Below the pieces are notes generated by a model. It was given only the letters and a program-made list of their open reading frames with translations. It had not been told where the DNA came from and made no database searches. The position numbers and the translations under genes were made by a program. From Artemisia argyi (lineage: Eukaryota > Streptophyta > Magnoliopsida > Asterales > Asteraceae), in NCBI GenBank assembly GCA_030686995.1, contig CM060708.1, forward strand, positions 182,779,115 through 182,843,114: a stretch of 64,000 bases of DNA. Reading direction: 5' to 3'. Below, piece by piece: positions 23,819-35,955 of the stretch (position 1 is the stretch's first letter; each line of letters starts with the position of its first letter).

Positions 23819-24980
23819 TTTATGTTGAAAGCTTTGAAAAGAAACTATAGATGCTTAAATTCGAATCCGTAAATCAGTTACATATTTTCAAAACTGATTT
23901 TAGCTACAATTTAGCAATCCTCATTAAATTCTCAATCAAAATATTTTACCCAAATCATATTTCATATATTTCCCATTCAAAATCAAAAACCCAATTGGGG
24001 CGAATCAACCTATCTTCATTTCATAATTTAAATCTGAAGCTGATATTCCTATCATTCCGTTCTAAACCACCGATCTCAAAAACACGAAATAACCTTAAAA
24101 CCATCAAAATTAACATCAAGGAATGTTTGGGTATGCAGTTAATTTATCAAGATTTTTATCACAATAACGCAGGTAAGAAGTTAACTACTTCTATGTCAAT
24201 CACAATTTTTTTTAATTCAATTTCGAGTGTTTTCTATTACGTCGAATTTAATTTAGGAAAACATATATCTAACCATGTTTGTTTTGAAATCACAATTAAA
24301 TTTTGTTTATTTGATGAAGACTAATTGTGTGACTGATAAGATAATAACAATTGTTGACTTTGTTTATATGTTAGAATCTGAAATTTTTTAAATTCATGCT
24401 ATTAAACATGTTATGTATGATGGGTGATTTTGATGTAAAGTTTGAGATGGGGTTTTCAATTGGTTAATGGTATTGTGATTTTGATGATGTATGTTAAGTG
24501 TTTGATGAAATGCTTATGATTTTTCTATGCAAAATGTTCACAAGCAGAATTCAAAAGATATTAATTTGTGGATGCTCACATCACAATGATAGGAATTGGT
24601 TATTGGTTGAGCTTCTTAATCAGATTCATTGCTTTCCAAAAAAAAGTTTTGGACTATATGAAAATATTTGAACATGAAAAACAAACAGGATGTGCCATTT
24701 TTTAAATGTAGATGAGTTATTGAGACTGAACACTTAAAGTATATGTTTGTAATATTGTTGCACCATGGTCGTCTCATTATACAAAGCATGTTAATTAACA
24801 TGATTAAAGATTGAATCACTTGTATATTTATGTAATTCATTTGCATATTTAAGCAGATTAGCTTTTACTTCCTGCTTAGAAAATCCCAAACACCCACCTC
24901 AACATTTTGGACATTTTTTGATATGCCTTAGTGTGACTTTCTGTGAATATGAGATGTCGATGGTGCAATTTATCAGCTGA

Positions 24981-25380
24981 TATATGGCTCCAAAATATGT
25001 TGTGACAGGATACTTGGCAGATAAAGTAGATGTTTATAGCCTCAGAATTACAGAATTAATGCTTTAAAGATTGTGAGCGGGAAAAGCAATACAAATTATC
25101 GGACAAAAGAGGAGTTTGTTTACCTTCTTGATTGGGTAACTTTCAACTTTTGTTACGATGAGATAAATTTGAGTAACATTTTATTGCTTATTTTAACATG
25201 TCTTGCCTGAAGTTGCAGGCTTACGTTCTACAAGAGCAAGGGACTATACTTGAATTGGCGTGCCTGAGATTTGATTCACACTATCCAAAATAAGAGGCAA
25301 TGAAGATGTTAAATATAGCTCTAATATGCACCAATCAATCGTCGATACTTAGACCGGACATGTCAGCAAGGATATTTTAA
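24981..25380 (+). pseudogene. Captured LRR receptor-like kinase fragment in the Helitron
   Basis: Reads YMAPKYVVTGYLADKVDVYS, then after a frameshift near 25065 IVSGKSNTNYRTKEEFVYLL and DW. An 83-bp intron with GT/AG ends follows (25136-25218), then AYVLQEQGTILELACLRF, AMKMLNIALICTNQSS and LRPDMSARIF. This is kinase subdomains VIII to XI of a plant LRR-RLK (the LRR-VIII-2 type, by recall). The APE motif is changed to APK, there is an in-frame TAA, and the rest of the gene is missing. The retained intron shows capture at DNA level, as Helitrons do. Confidence 0.85.
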
Positions 25381-25689
25381 CACGTCTTTTATTGTTTATC
25401 ATGTGAATATCACATGTCGGGATGTCAGTTTGAGTTACGACGAACCAACAGAAATGCTATATCCACGAAATCCTGATACGGGAGATAAGAGTGTACAACT
25501 TATTAAATTTTATTCTGTCATATACTTTGTTTTGTAATTAATTTATTATCATACTTATGATTGTTATTTTTATATATAATACATGAGCAATATATTTGTG
25601 ATTTTCAATTTATTGCCTTCAACGTATTTTACTTATTCATTATTTATTTTCCGAGTAAAAAAAATTGACAAACAATTTTATGAAACGTA

Positions 25690-25706
25690 CCCGCCCATCG
25701 GGCGGG
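25690..25706 (+). promoter_or_regulatory. Helitron 3' terminal hairpin
   Basis: Perfect 7-bp GC stem with a 3-base loop, eight bases before the terminal CTAG. It marks the rolling-circle transposition end. Confidence 0.88.
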
Positions 25707-26948
25707 TTATGAAGCTAGTAATAATAATAAAGCGCATTAGACGATTCTCGATGACCCAAGACATTGGAGCACGCGCTGCTCCACATATTTTTAGTAGGAT
25801 TGGTTTTGCTATAGCTAGAGGTGTGGGGGCTCAGTTAGTATCTCGGCTCCCCACTAATTTCTTGTAAAATCCTATTTGTTTTCAATAAAGTGATATTATA
25901 TATTAAAAAAAATAAAAATAATAATAATAATAATAGTAATAATAATTAAAAAAAAAGAAAATAATAATAATAATAATAATAAATAAATAAATAAATTAAT
26001 TAAAAAAAATAAAAAGCATGCCAAATCCACTGATAAGGTTTGAAAATGTGCGTTTTTAAGGGGTCATTTAGTCTCTAAACTCCTATATAATTGATCAATT
26101 ATTACTCTAAATCATTTCTTTTCGCATTTTAGGTCCTTTGGAAGCAAAAGACGGAAACGAGCATGATTTTGGCTTATTTGGACAAGAAAACAAAGAAAAC
26201 GACCAAATTACGAATTCTTCAAGAAAAGGAGTCCTGATGGCGTCACAAGCTACAACGTGACACCGTCACCAGCATTTTGACATGAAGATTTGATGCAAAT
26301 TTTACAAGTGACGGTTCAGATAAATATGATGGTCTAAGAGTCGACGACATCACTACCAACTGATCAGTGCACAACGGCGTCACAAATTACAAGGTGACGT
26401 CGTCACAATGGTGACACAACTATAGACGAAACCCTAATGACGGCGGGCTGACGACGCCACAACCATAACGTGACGCCATCACAAGTGTAAAACCATATAT
26501 ATTTTCATATGTTTTCTATTATTTGTGTAACATCTTGGAGAGGTACCCTATGACGAATTTTTGAGTTTTGTAAGGCTTTTTCCAGGCACCAAACCTATGT
26601 TTGATTGAAGATAAATGATTCATCTTTAATCATTCAATATATCTATGTGTTGTTTGATTATATGTTTTTCTTCTCTTCTCTTTAACATGCTCGGCTAAAT
26701 TAATTTGTATTTGTTTAGATTTGAATGAAACCTAGTTATTAGTTATTGATTGTCTTCTCTTGTTTAATTGGTTGTCTCGCGTTAGAAGTTGTAAAACTGG
26801 CTTATTCTTTAATGTATTAGCTTGTACATCCAACTAAACGCTTTCTTCACTAGAGTGCACTAGTTGTTTATTTTTGTTGTATTTATTGCATGAGTTACGA
26901 CTTGTTGATATTAAGAGTCTTAATGACCTTAGGATTCTAAAAGGAGAC

Positions 26949-28518
26949 TGTGGAAAACTAGAAGGGGGTTGACTAGTTTTCCCTCTTCTTCGTTTATAAA
27001 AGGTTTGTTTCAAAATCTTCAATTAAAGTTTTCCCTCTTAAAATCTTAAAATGTTTTGTATCAAATTATCTATTAAGTTAAACTCAATATGAGAAGGGTG
27101 AATAATAATCTATTAGACTATATCATATAGTTATATACACAATTACAATATTAACTTGTAACTATAACACAATCAATCATCATGACAATATAAGCAACAA
27201 TCAACACATATTTGCAAGCATAGATATTAAGCGATAAATGCAAGAATAAAAGTAAAGAGTAAGGAAAAGAAAATGCAAACCGGACACGGTGATTTATAGT
27301 GGTTCGGCACGAAGCACCTCTTCGTCCTACTCCACTCCCCGAGTACCACACTCGAGAGTTACTCCACTAATCAACATGCTCCTTTATGGCGGAGCAAACT
27401 GTACACAAGCTTACACCAAGTTTAGCGACACTAAGCGGAATGTCGAGTCCTAATCCTAGCTAGAACCAATCTACCAAGGCCCACGTGGCCACACGAAAAG
27501 CACTCTTGTCCCACTTAGATCGACACACGATCTAAGCCTTCACACGAACGAGCACTCCCGTTCACTTGAATCTTCACCCGACTCAAGCCTTCACACTAAG
27601 ACACACTTGGATCTTCACCCAATCCAAGCCTTCACACGAATAACATACTTGGTTCTTCACCCAAACCAAGCCTTCACACGAACAAAATAGTAACATACTT
27701 GGTTTTTCACCCAAACCAAGCCTTCACTCTTTGACACACTTGGTTCTTCACCCGAACCAAGCCTTCACATACTAGACATACGAATTGACCTAATCTACAC
27801 ACAATCACCTATGGACTTATAGATCGTCCGAATCTACACAACCACCTACGGACTTATACATCGTCCGAATCTTCCCTATTACAATGAGATTCTAGACTTG
27901 CATTTTCCTAGTCTAGTTACAAGATGAAACTACTTGTGTGTATTTTTCTTTCTTGGATGATCAACTTTGAATGATGAACATGTGCATGGTATTTATAGGC
28001 TTCACCCTTGGAGATCAAGTAAAGCATCTTGGAATATGCCAAAGAATATTCCAAAGCATAAGGAATATGCCAAAGAATATTCCATAGCATAAGGCATATG
28101 CCAAAGAATATTCCAAAGCATAAAGAATATGCCAAAGAATATTCCATAGCATAAGGAATATCCCAAAGAATATTCCATCCATTTCCCTCCTAAATTCAAA
28201 ATTTGAATTTTGAATTTTTCCTTTTCCCTCCATGTTCTAGAAGCTTTTAGGAGGTCTTGATGGGCCTTGTTGGGCCGGTTATTATTGGGCCCCGAATGGG
28301 CTTGTTTGTTTGCTTGGCCCGATCCATTTAGCTAAGTTCATATGCATGCTTAGCCCGATCCAATTAAGTCCATAAGTATAATTCTTGTATGCTTGGCCCG
28401 ATCTATGTGTGAACAAGTAACTTGTGCACTTTACATTATGTATTACAAGTTACGTGTTTGTCATCATTAAAACATAAAGACATTGTTTAGATTAAACATC
28501 GTAACGTTTACACTAACA
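26949..28518 (-). repeat. 3' LTR of SIRE-like element 1
   Basis: On the minus strand: U3 from 28518, a 31-bp array (28031-28176), TATA box CTATAAATAC (about 27989-27999), then R/U5 with repeated CTTCACCC(A/G)AACCAAGC units (27550-27770) and the GGTGATTTATAGTGGTTCGGC-type region common in plant Copia LTRs (about 27290, plus strand). Confidence 0.88.
28031..28176. repeat. 31-bp U3 tandem array
   Basis: Units start at 28031, 28062, 28093, 28124 and 28155; each holds GGAATATGCC and the palindromic GAATATTC. A period of 31 explains the overlapping minus-strand ORFs in three frames. The same array is at 34848-34990. Confidence 0.93.
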
Positions 28519-28533
28519 ATCTCCCCTTTTTTG
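28519..28533 (-). promoter_or_regulatory. Polypurine tract of SIRE-like element 1
   Basis: On the minus strand AAAAAAGGGGAGAT directly precedes TGTTAGTG of the 3' LTR. Confidence 0.85.
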
Positions 28534-29934
<1,401 letters not shown>

Positions 29935-29935
<1 letters not shown>

Positions 29936-30769
29936 AATGGAGGTATATGTTTGGGTGCATGAGAGTTGGAGAGTTTAGAGGTGTAGAGTTAGGAGCGGAA
30001 GAGGTTGATTTAGGTTTTGGATGTTGTTCAAGTGAGGGTATTGGATGTGATCTAGTGAGAAGATATTCAATCCAAGTGAAGTGTTCATTGAATGTAATGG
30101 TTTTTAGGAGAAAGATTCAACAAGGTCAATTGTTGACATGTTTTTCAACTTGATTCAAGTTGTGGGGTGATGAAGGAGAGCTAGAGGAAAGTTGTTCCAA
30201 GTTTCATTGAGCAAGGTGTAAGGTAAGAAGAGCATAAAGCTCATGGGCTTCCTTGAGTTCTTCAATGAACTTCAAGTGTTTGGAGGAAGGTGATGATGGT
30301 GGAATGTGGTTGTTATTAGGGATGGATAATTGGACATGCAACATAGGAATGGCATGTGAAGTTATAGGGTGTGGTGGTGACACTCTTGGTAGTGGAGACA
30401 AGTTTGAGCTTGGGTAATCATGAAAGCATGATATGGATGGAAGATAGGCTTCATGAGTGGATGGTGTTTTTGTTGAATGAGCATCAAGTGAAGCATTGGT
30501 TATGAGGTTTGGATTGTTGTTTTGGGATTGTGTATGCTCATCATGAGAAGAAGCATTGGTGGAACCAAGCATGGGTGTTTGGCTTTGTTTTTGAGATGGG
30601 TTATTTGTATGAGCATAAGAATTGGGTAATGGTTGATTTGGAACAACATCACTTGAGCTTTGACAAGAGTCAATTTTTCTCCTCTAAATGGTTTTACGGA
30701 GATCTTAGCAACTCTTGAGAGTTTAGATCTTGGGTTGTTGGGTGATAACATGTTTGGTTGGGTGATCAT
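29935..30769 (-). pseudogene. ORF2 of SIRE-like element 1 (decayed)
   Basis: Homologue of the intact 282-residue ORF at 60212-61060. Shared text: NMLSPNN near the start, SRVAKISVKP, SSHDEHTQSQNNNPNL, ISCFHDYPSS, KFIEELKEAHELYALL, VEKHVNN, NEHFTWIEYLLTRS. There is a frameshift after about residue 32, an in-frame stop after TLHLAQ, and both Cys of a CPCC motif read as TGA-type stops or neighbours. Its position just before the PPT is where SIRE elements carry an env-like ORF, but I see no transmembrane segment, so the function is unknown. Confidence 0.75.
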
Positions 30770-30782
30770 TAAGGATGAAGGA

Positions 30783-30830
30783 GATGTATTTATAGTGTAG
30801 GAAAGGTGTGGTTTAGGAAGGTAAATTTTG
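30783..30830 (-). promoter_or_regulatory. Internal TATA promoter of ORF2 (element 1)
   Basis: On the minus strand CACTATAAATACATC lies just upstream of ORF2. It is preceded by a 25-bp block, conserved nearly base for base in element 2 (61092-61125), although surrounding sequence has diverged. Confidence 0.55.
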
Positions 30831-33428
30831 AAGGCATGGAAATGGTGGATGACTCGAGATTGGTAGTATGAAGGATGATTTGGTTTTTCATTTCACATGG
30901 GTGGTTTGAGGATGTACTAAAGAAGGGTTATGAGGTTTGAGTGTAAGGCAGAAGGATATATGTGAGTGAGTATGTTTTCCCTTCCCATTAAATTCGTGCT
31001 CATCCGAACATAGAGTTAAGCATGTAAAGGCATACAATCAAATCACATAGGAGCAAATAAACATCTAGAAACAACATATATGCGATATGCCATAAATCTA
31101 GGAATGACAGAATCTAATGAGAAGCAAAGTTCATAGGAGTAAACTAGCGTTAGGTATATTTAGGAAGAGCAATTTAATCAAGTTGGAGAATGAGTATGAG
31201 ACTATTACTAGTGGTGCTCAATTCAGGCTAAACACGACCATTTTTACGGGTTACACACACCCAACTTCTCACATAGAAGCAATTCAACCGTTAGGTTAAA
31301 TTGAATTTCTAGTCAATAGATTCTCCAGTAGTCATTCTCTTTTTAGAAGAAATTGAGTTCCTAAATTTACCTATCGAAGAGTACCAAATATGAAGTTTGC
31401 TTGATTCACTAATACTTGGCTTAATGTGACTCAGACGTCATGTTTTTATGAAGGTAAATCTAGATGATATATTTTATTCACGATCCCAATAGAGACGTGT
31501 TGAATGTTTAGATAAGAGTAAACAAAAAGTTTTATTCTTTTGTTCATGATTTACCGGTTGTTTGGTTTTGATGGCATATTACTTGATTTAATAATTGTGC
31601 TAGACTTAAGAGTGCACCTTAGCATCTCTTGTGAAATGATCTCATTAAGATTATTTATCTTAAATGAGTTTGTGATTCTCAAATGATATCAAAACTAGAC
31701 ATTAATATATTTTTAAACAAATATTATTTTCTATGATTTTTGCCAATGTTATATATCATACTTTAACAAGTATTTGAAAAAATAAATTTTACTTGTTTAT
31801 GGATTGTGACAAGTTATTTTTCAATTCTAATAACTTATATTATTTCAAAAAGGAAAGTGTAGTGCATTATCTTGTAACACAACCATTCATGCTATAAAGA
31901 AAATAAAATACATAGAATATATAGTGTGTATTATTCTTAAATATGTATTTTATCTTGAAGTGATGATTTTAAGTAGTGTGAGCAAAGTTTGCATATGGTG
32001 TTAGTTTGCTCATGTTTGGTTTTTCGGATATGACACATTTATCCATTGCATTGCAATGTAAATTGCTTGAATATTTCGGACGAAACATCCAAGTCGTCAA
32101 TCCTACTTCATTGTATATTTTATGAATGTGTTTAAAATGTTATTCTAATATTTGGAACACAATTATTGGACAAGTAGATTCAATATGACATTATCAACAC
32201 AAGTGTGAGTTATGATCCAATGCATACTCTTTTCATCTACAAAGGATGTAACTATTTTCATATCAATCTAGTGTGATTGAGTATGTAGATTCAAGACTAT
32301 ATCTTTTGTTGTAATTTGGTATAATCTTGAAGCTAAACAAATAGCAATCCAATTTCTTGTCCACACTAAATAATGTGTCAATTAGATTTGATAAATATAT
32401 CAATCATAATTTGAATAACGAATTGATATAATATCAAGATCTTTCTTGACCCTCACAGACACTCATTTGAAATAAATAAACATTTTGATATTGTGTTCCA
32501 TTAATCCTAATGTTATTTATTAGTGAATGATTGAAAGTTGACTTATTATTTCATGATTGTTATATGTTTTGTTTATGTGAAAGACTCTTCATTGTTACTT
32601 ATTATGAACACACTTAGATTTTGAAAATACTTTTTCTTTTATATAACTACTAATGTTTTACAATGATTCAATTTATCTTATTAAACAACTTAAGGTAAAA
32701 CAAGGTAATTTGTTGAAAATATTTAAGCGTTTGTTGAAAATATATTAGATTGTTTGAAATATTTAGGTAACTAGATTTAACTTCATTTACAAGATGTTTA
32801 AGTAACATTAAGCCATCTATACCTATATGCAATGCAAGACTAATTATGCAAACTTAACGCAAGAAATTTAGCATAAGATCTAGTTAAGCAAAAACGGACA
32901 ACTAGCTACGAACTAATAGAGTACATGACACGTATGCTAAGATATTCAAATAGCTAAATTACAAATAGCAACGATTATCTAGTATACTCTATTAACAAAA
33001 TAAAATCACAAATGAGTTCACATAGCACATAAAACACTTGTTGTCGTTTTGTGTATTATATATACCAATGTTTACTTAGCTCGATTTCATTTGAAAATAA
33101 AATAGTTTCTTACCCATTTTAAAATTTAATTAAGATCAATATTTTGAAAGCATAAATACTTAATTTTTCAAAGATATACCGGCTAGGAATGCCTGACTCG
33201 AAGGAAAAGGTAAAATACAAGTTTTACATTAAAACAAGACTCAAATTTTTGACCTCCGTGTAGTATTTTAACTTTCTGACATATTTAAGTTTTTAATGAT
33301 TACTTGTAAGTATTTTTAAATGAAAGTAGACTCAATTACCTTTAAAATTCCGGGTGGCACGACTTCTACGGAGTTACGGTTATTTTTATATGATTTTTCA
33401 AAGTATCTGAAAAAACTGCGAACAGACA
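30831..33428. other. Interior of SIRE-like element 1 without genes
   Basis: AT-rich DNA with no ORF that reads as gag, protease, integrase or RT on either strand. It is the region where an autonomous element would carry gag-pol. Confidence 0.7.
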
Positions 33429-33490
33429 GGCGGACCCCTTAAATATTTAAGGGGCCGCCCAGACAATTAAGGAGGCCACCCATCTGGTAC
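33429..33490. repeat. GC-rich palindromic cassette (element 1 leader)
   Basis: GGCGGACCCCTTAAAT pairs with ATTTAAGGGGCCGCC (33429-33459), followed by a half copy, AATTAAGGAGGCCACCCATC. It stands out from its AT-rich surroundings. Related cassettes are at 57511, 59289 and 61220. Here it sits about 275 bp inside the element from the PBS. Confidence 0.85.
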
Positions 33491-33750
33491 TCAAAATTAC
33501 ATTTTTGCCAAAAATTGTTTTATGACTTTGTGGAAAGGTGTGTAACTTTCTGATTTTAATAACGAACATATAACACTTGTTTTAAGCATAATCTTATCTC
33601 GAGCTAGTATAATTAGTGTATATAATATCAAAACTAATACAAGTTAATCAACAAAACACTTTTCATATTTAATCCTCCTTAATGGGTAATTTGATACATG
33701 GATCGTACTCAATTTTTAAAACCATTTGTTTAGAAAATTAGAGCGACGTG

Positions 33751-33762
33751 GCTCTGGTACCA
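33751..33762 (-). promoter_or_regulatory. Primer-binding site of SIRE-like element 1
   Basis: On the minus strand TGGTACCAGAGC, two bases after the 5' LTR; near match to the initiator-Met tRNA site of Copia elements. Confidence 0.85.
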
Positions 33763-33764
33763 AT

Positions 33765-35335
33765 TGTGGAAAACTAGAAGGGGGTTGAATAGTTTTCCCT
33801 CTTCTTCGTTTATAAAAGGTTTGTTTCAAAATCTTCAATTAAAGTTTTCCTTCTTAAAATCTTAAAATGTTTTGTATCAAATTATCTATTAAGTTAAACT
33901 CAATATGAGAAGGGTGAATAATAATCTATTAGACTATATCATATAGTTATATACACAATTACAATATTAACTTGTAACTATAACACAATCAATCATCATG
34001 ACAATATAAGCAACAATCAACACATATTTGCAAGCATAGATATTAAGCGATAAATGCAAGAATAAAAGTAAAGAGTAAGGAAAAGAAAACGCAAACCGGA
34101 CACGGTGATTTATAGTGGTTCGGCACGAAGCACCTCTTCGTCCTACTCCACTCCCCGAGTACCACACTCGAGAGTTACTTCACTAATCAACATGCTCCTT
34201 TATGGCAGAGCAAACCGTACACAAGCTTACACCAAGTTTAGCGACACTAAGCGGAATGTCGAGTCCTAATCCTAGCTAGAACCAATCTACCAAGGCCCAC
34301 GTGGCCACATGAACAAGCACTCTTGTCCCACTTAGATCGACACACGATCTAAGCCTTCACACAAACGAGCACTCCCGTTCACTTGAATCTTCACCCGACT
34401 CAAGCCTTCACACTAAGACACACTTGGATCTTCACCCAATCCAAGCCTTCACACGAATAACATACTTGGTTCTTCACCCAAACCAAGCCTTCACACGAAC
34501 AAAATAGTAACATACTTGGTTCTTCACCCAAACCAAGCCTTCACTCTTTGACACACTTGGTTCTTCACCCGAACCAAGCCTTCACATACTAGACATACGA
34601 ATTGACCTAATCTACACACAATCACCTACGGACTTATAGATCGTCCGAATCTACACAACCACCTACGGACTTATACATCGTCCGAATCTTCCCTATTACA
34701 ATGAGACTCTAGACTTGCATTTTCCTAGAATAGTTACAAGATGAAACTACTTGTGTGTGTTTCTCTTTCTTGGATGATCAACCTTGAATGATGAACATGT
34801 GCATGATATTTATAGGCTTCACCCTTGGAGATTAAGTAAAGCATCTTGGAATATGCCAAAGAATATTCGAAAGCATAAGGAATATGCCAAAGAATATTTC
34901 ATTGCATAAGGCATATGCCAAAGAATATTCCAAAGCATAAAGAATATGCCAAAGAATATTCCATAGCATAAGGAATATCTCAAAGAATATTCCATCCATT
35001 TCCCTCCTAAATTCAAAATTTGAATTTTGAATTTTTCCTTTTCCCTCCATGTTCTAGAAGCTTTTAGGAGGTCTTGATGGGCCTTGTTGGGCCGGTTATT
35101 ATTGGGCCCCGAATGGGCTTGTTTGTTTGCTTGGCCCGATCCATTTAGCTAAGTTCATATGCATGCTTAGCCCGATCTAATTAAGTCCATAAGTATAATT
35201 CTTGTATGCTTGGCCCGATCTATGTGTGAACAAGTAACTTGTGCACTTTACATTATGTATTACAAGTTACGTGTTTGTCATCATTAAAACATAAAGACAT
35301 TGTATAGATTAAACGTCATAATGTTTACACTAACA
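33765..35335 (-). repeat. 5' LTR of SIRE-like element 1
   Basis: 1571 bp, about 98 percent like 26949-28518 by eye, with the same 31-bp array (about 34848-34990), TATA box (about 34807) and U5 repeats (34360-34590). Confidence 0.88.
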
Positions 35336-35793
35336 AACCCTTATACATTCAAAGAGTTAGGGAATTCTACACCACCCTACAACCGGTATTAAGGAATAAA
35401 GCACGCCAATTAAAACAAGGACGTGATAATTCGACTAATCAATAAGAGATAACTAGGGAGTAAGGATAATCTGAGTAAACACCTTTATCTATCATAAGAG
35501 TTACCACAATTTATTTTCCGCATTATTAGTTTAATTTAGTTTTTTTTAGTTTTAAAAACCCACTCTTCAAACCCCAAGATATTTTAATTTGCATTAAAAA
35601 AAAATATAAAAATACAAAAAGAATCATCCTACATCTCTAGACCAAATTCGTCATACACTTCGGTCTTCATAACACTATTCCCCTAAAGAATGATCAATCC
35701 CCCGTGGCTTACCTATAATACACTACAATGGTTAGGTACACTGCCTATGAGGATTGTTAAACTTCTTTTCATTTACAATATCCGCATCAAGTT

Positions 35794-35810
35794 TGGCGCC
35801 GCTGCCGGGG
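35794..35810 (+). promoter_or_regulatory. Primer-binding site of the plus-strand gag-pro element
   Basis: TGGCGCCGCTGCCGGGG, four bases after the LTR; the Athila/Tat type of site (tRNA-Asp type by recall). Confidence 0.88.
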
Positions 35811-35955
35811 TATAGTTTAGGTTTCGATTTGTATCTTGTTTAGGTCTACTCACTAGATTTATATCAAGTAAGATTTTTCTTTTTCCTTTATTAGCTTTCT
35901 CATAGTCTATCTTTTTCTTTGTTTCCTTTGTTTGTAACTCATACCATTTGCCATC

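Larger units (their letters stand above)
23602..25718 (+). mobile_element. Non-autonomous Helitron, 2.1 kb
   Basis: Begins TCCTACACTATATAATAGG and ends with the hairpin CCCGCCC-ATC-GGGCGGG (25690-25706), eight bases later CTAG. The host bases are A on the left and T on the right, the Helitron A/T target, within an AAT microsatellite. No target duplication, as expected. No Rep/helicase is present. It carries a receptor-kinase gene fragment near its 3' end and a tRNA-like promoter near its 5' end. The ORF at 23851-24324 (157 residues) matches nothing I recognise. Confidence 0.88.
23490..26030 (+). mobile_element. Retroposed A-tailed segment with 20-bp target duplications
   Basis: A perfect 20-bp direct repeat starting AAAAAGCATGCC lies at 23490-23509 and 26011-26030. 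The right copy follows an A-rich/AAT-rich tail preceded by AATAAA (about 25887). Long duplications starting with A-runs plus a 3' A-tail are the hallmark of L1-type target-primed insertion. The insert (without the Helitron) is short: an (AAT)n tract at 23527-23601, then about 180 bp (25731-25906) with one unexplained ORF (ISRIG-like, no family recognised). It may be a 5'-truncated LINE, a SINE or a processed transcript. Confidence 0.6.

Noticed and set aside
27917..28233. Three overlapping minus-strand ORFs rich in Trp, Phe and Leu
   Set aside because: They read a 31-bp U3 tandem array in its three frames; no start context or domain.
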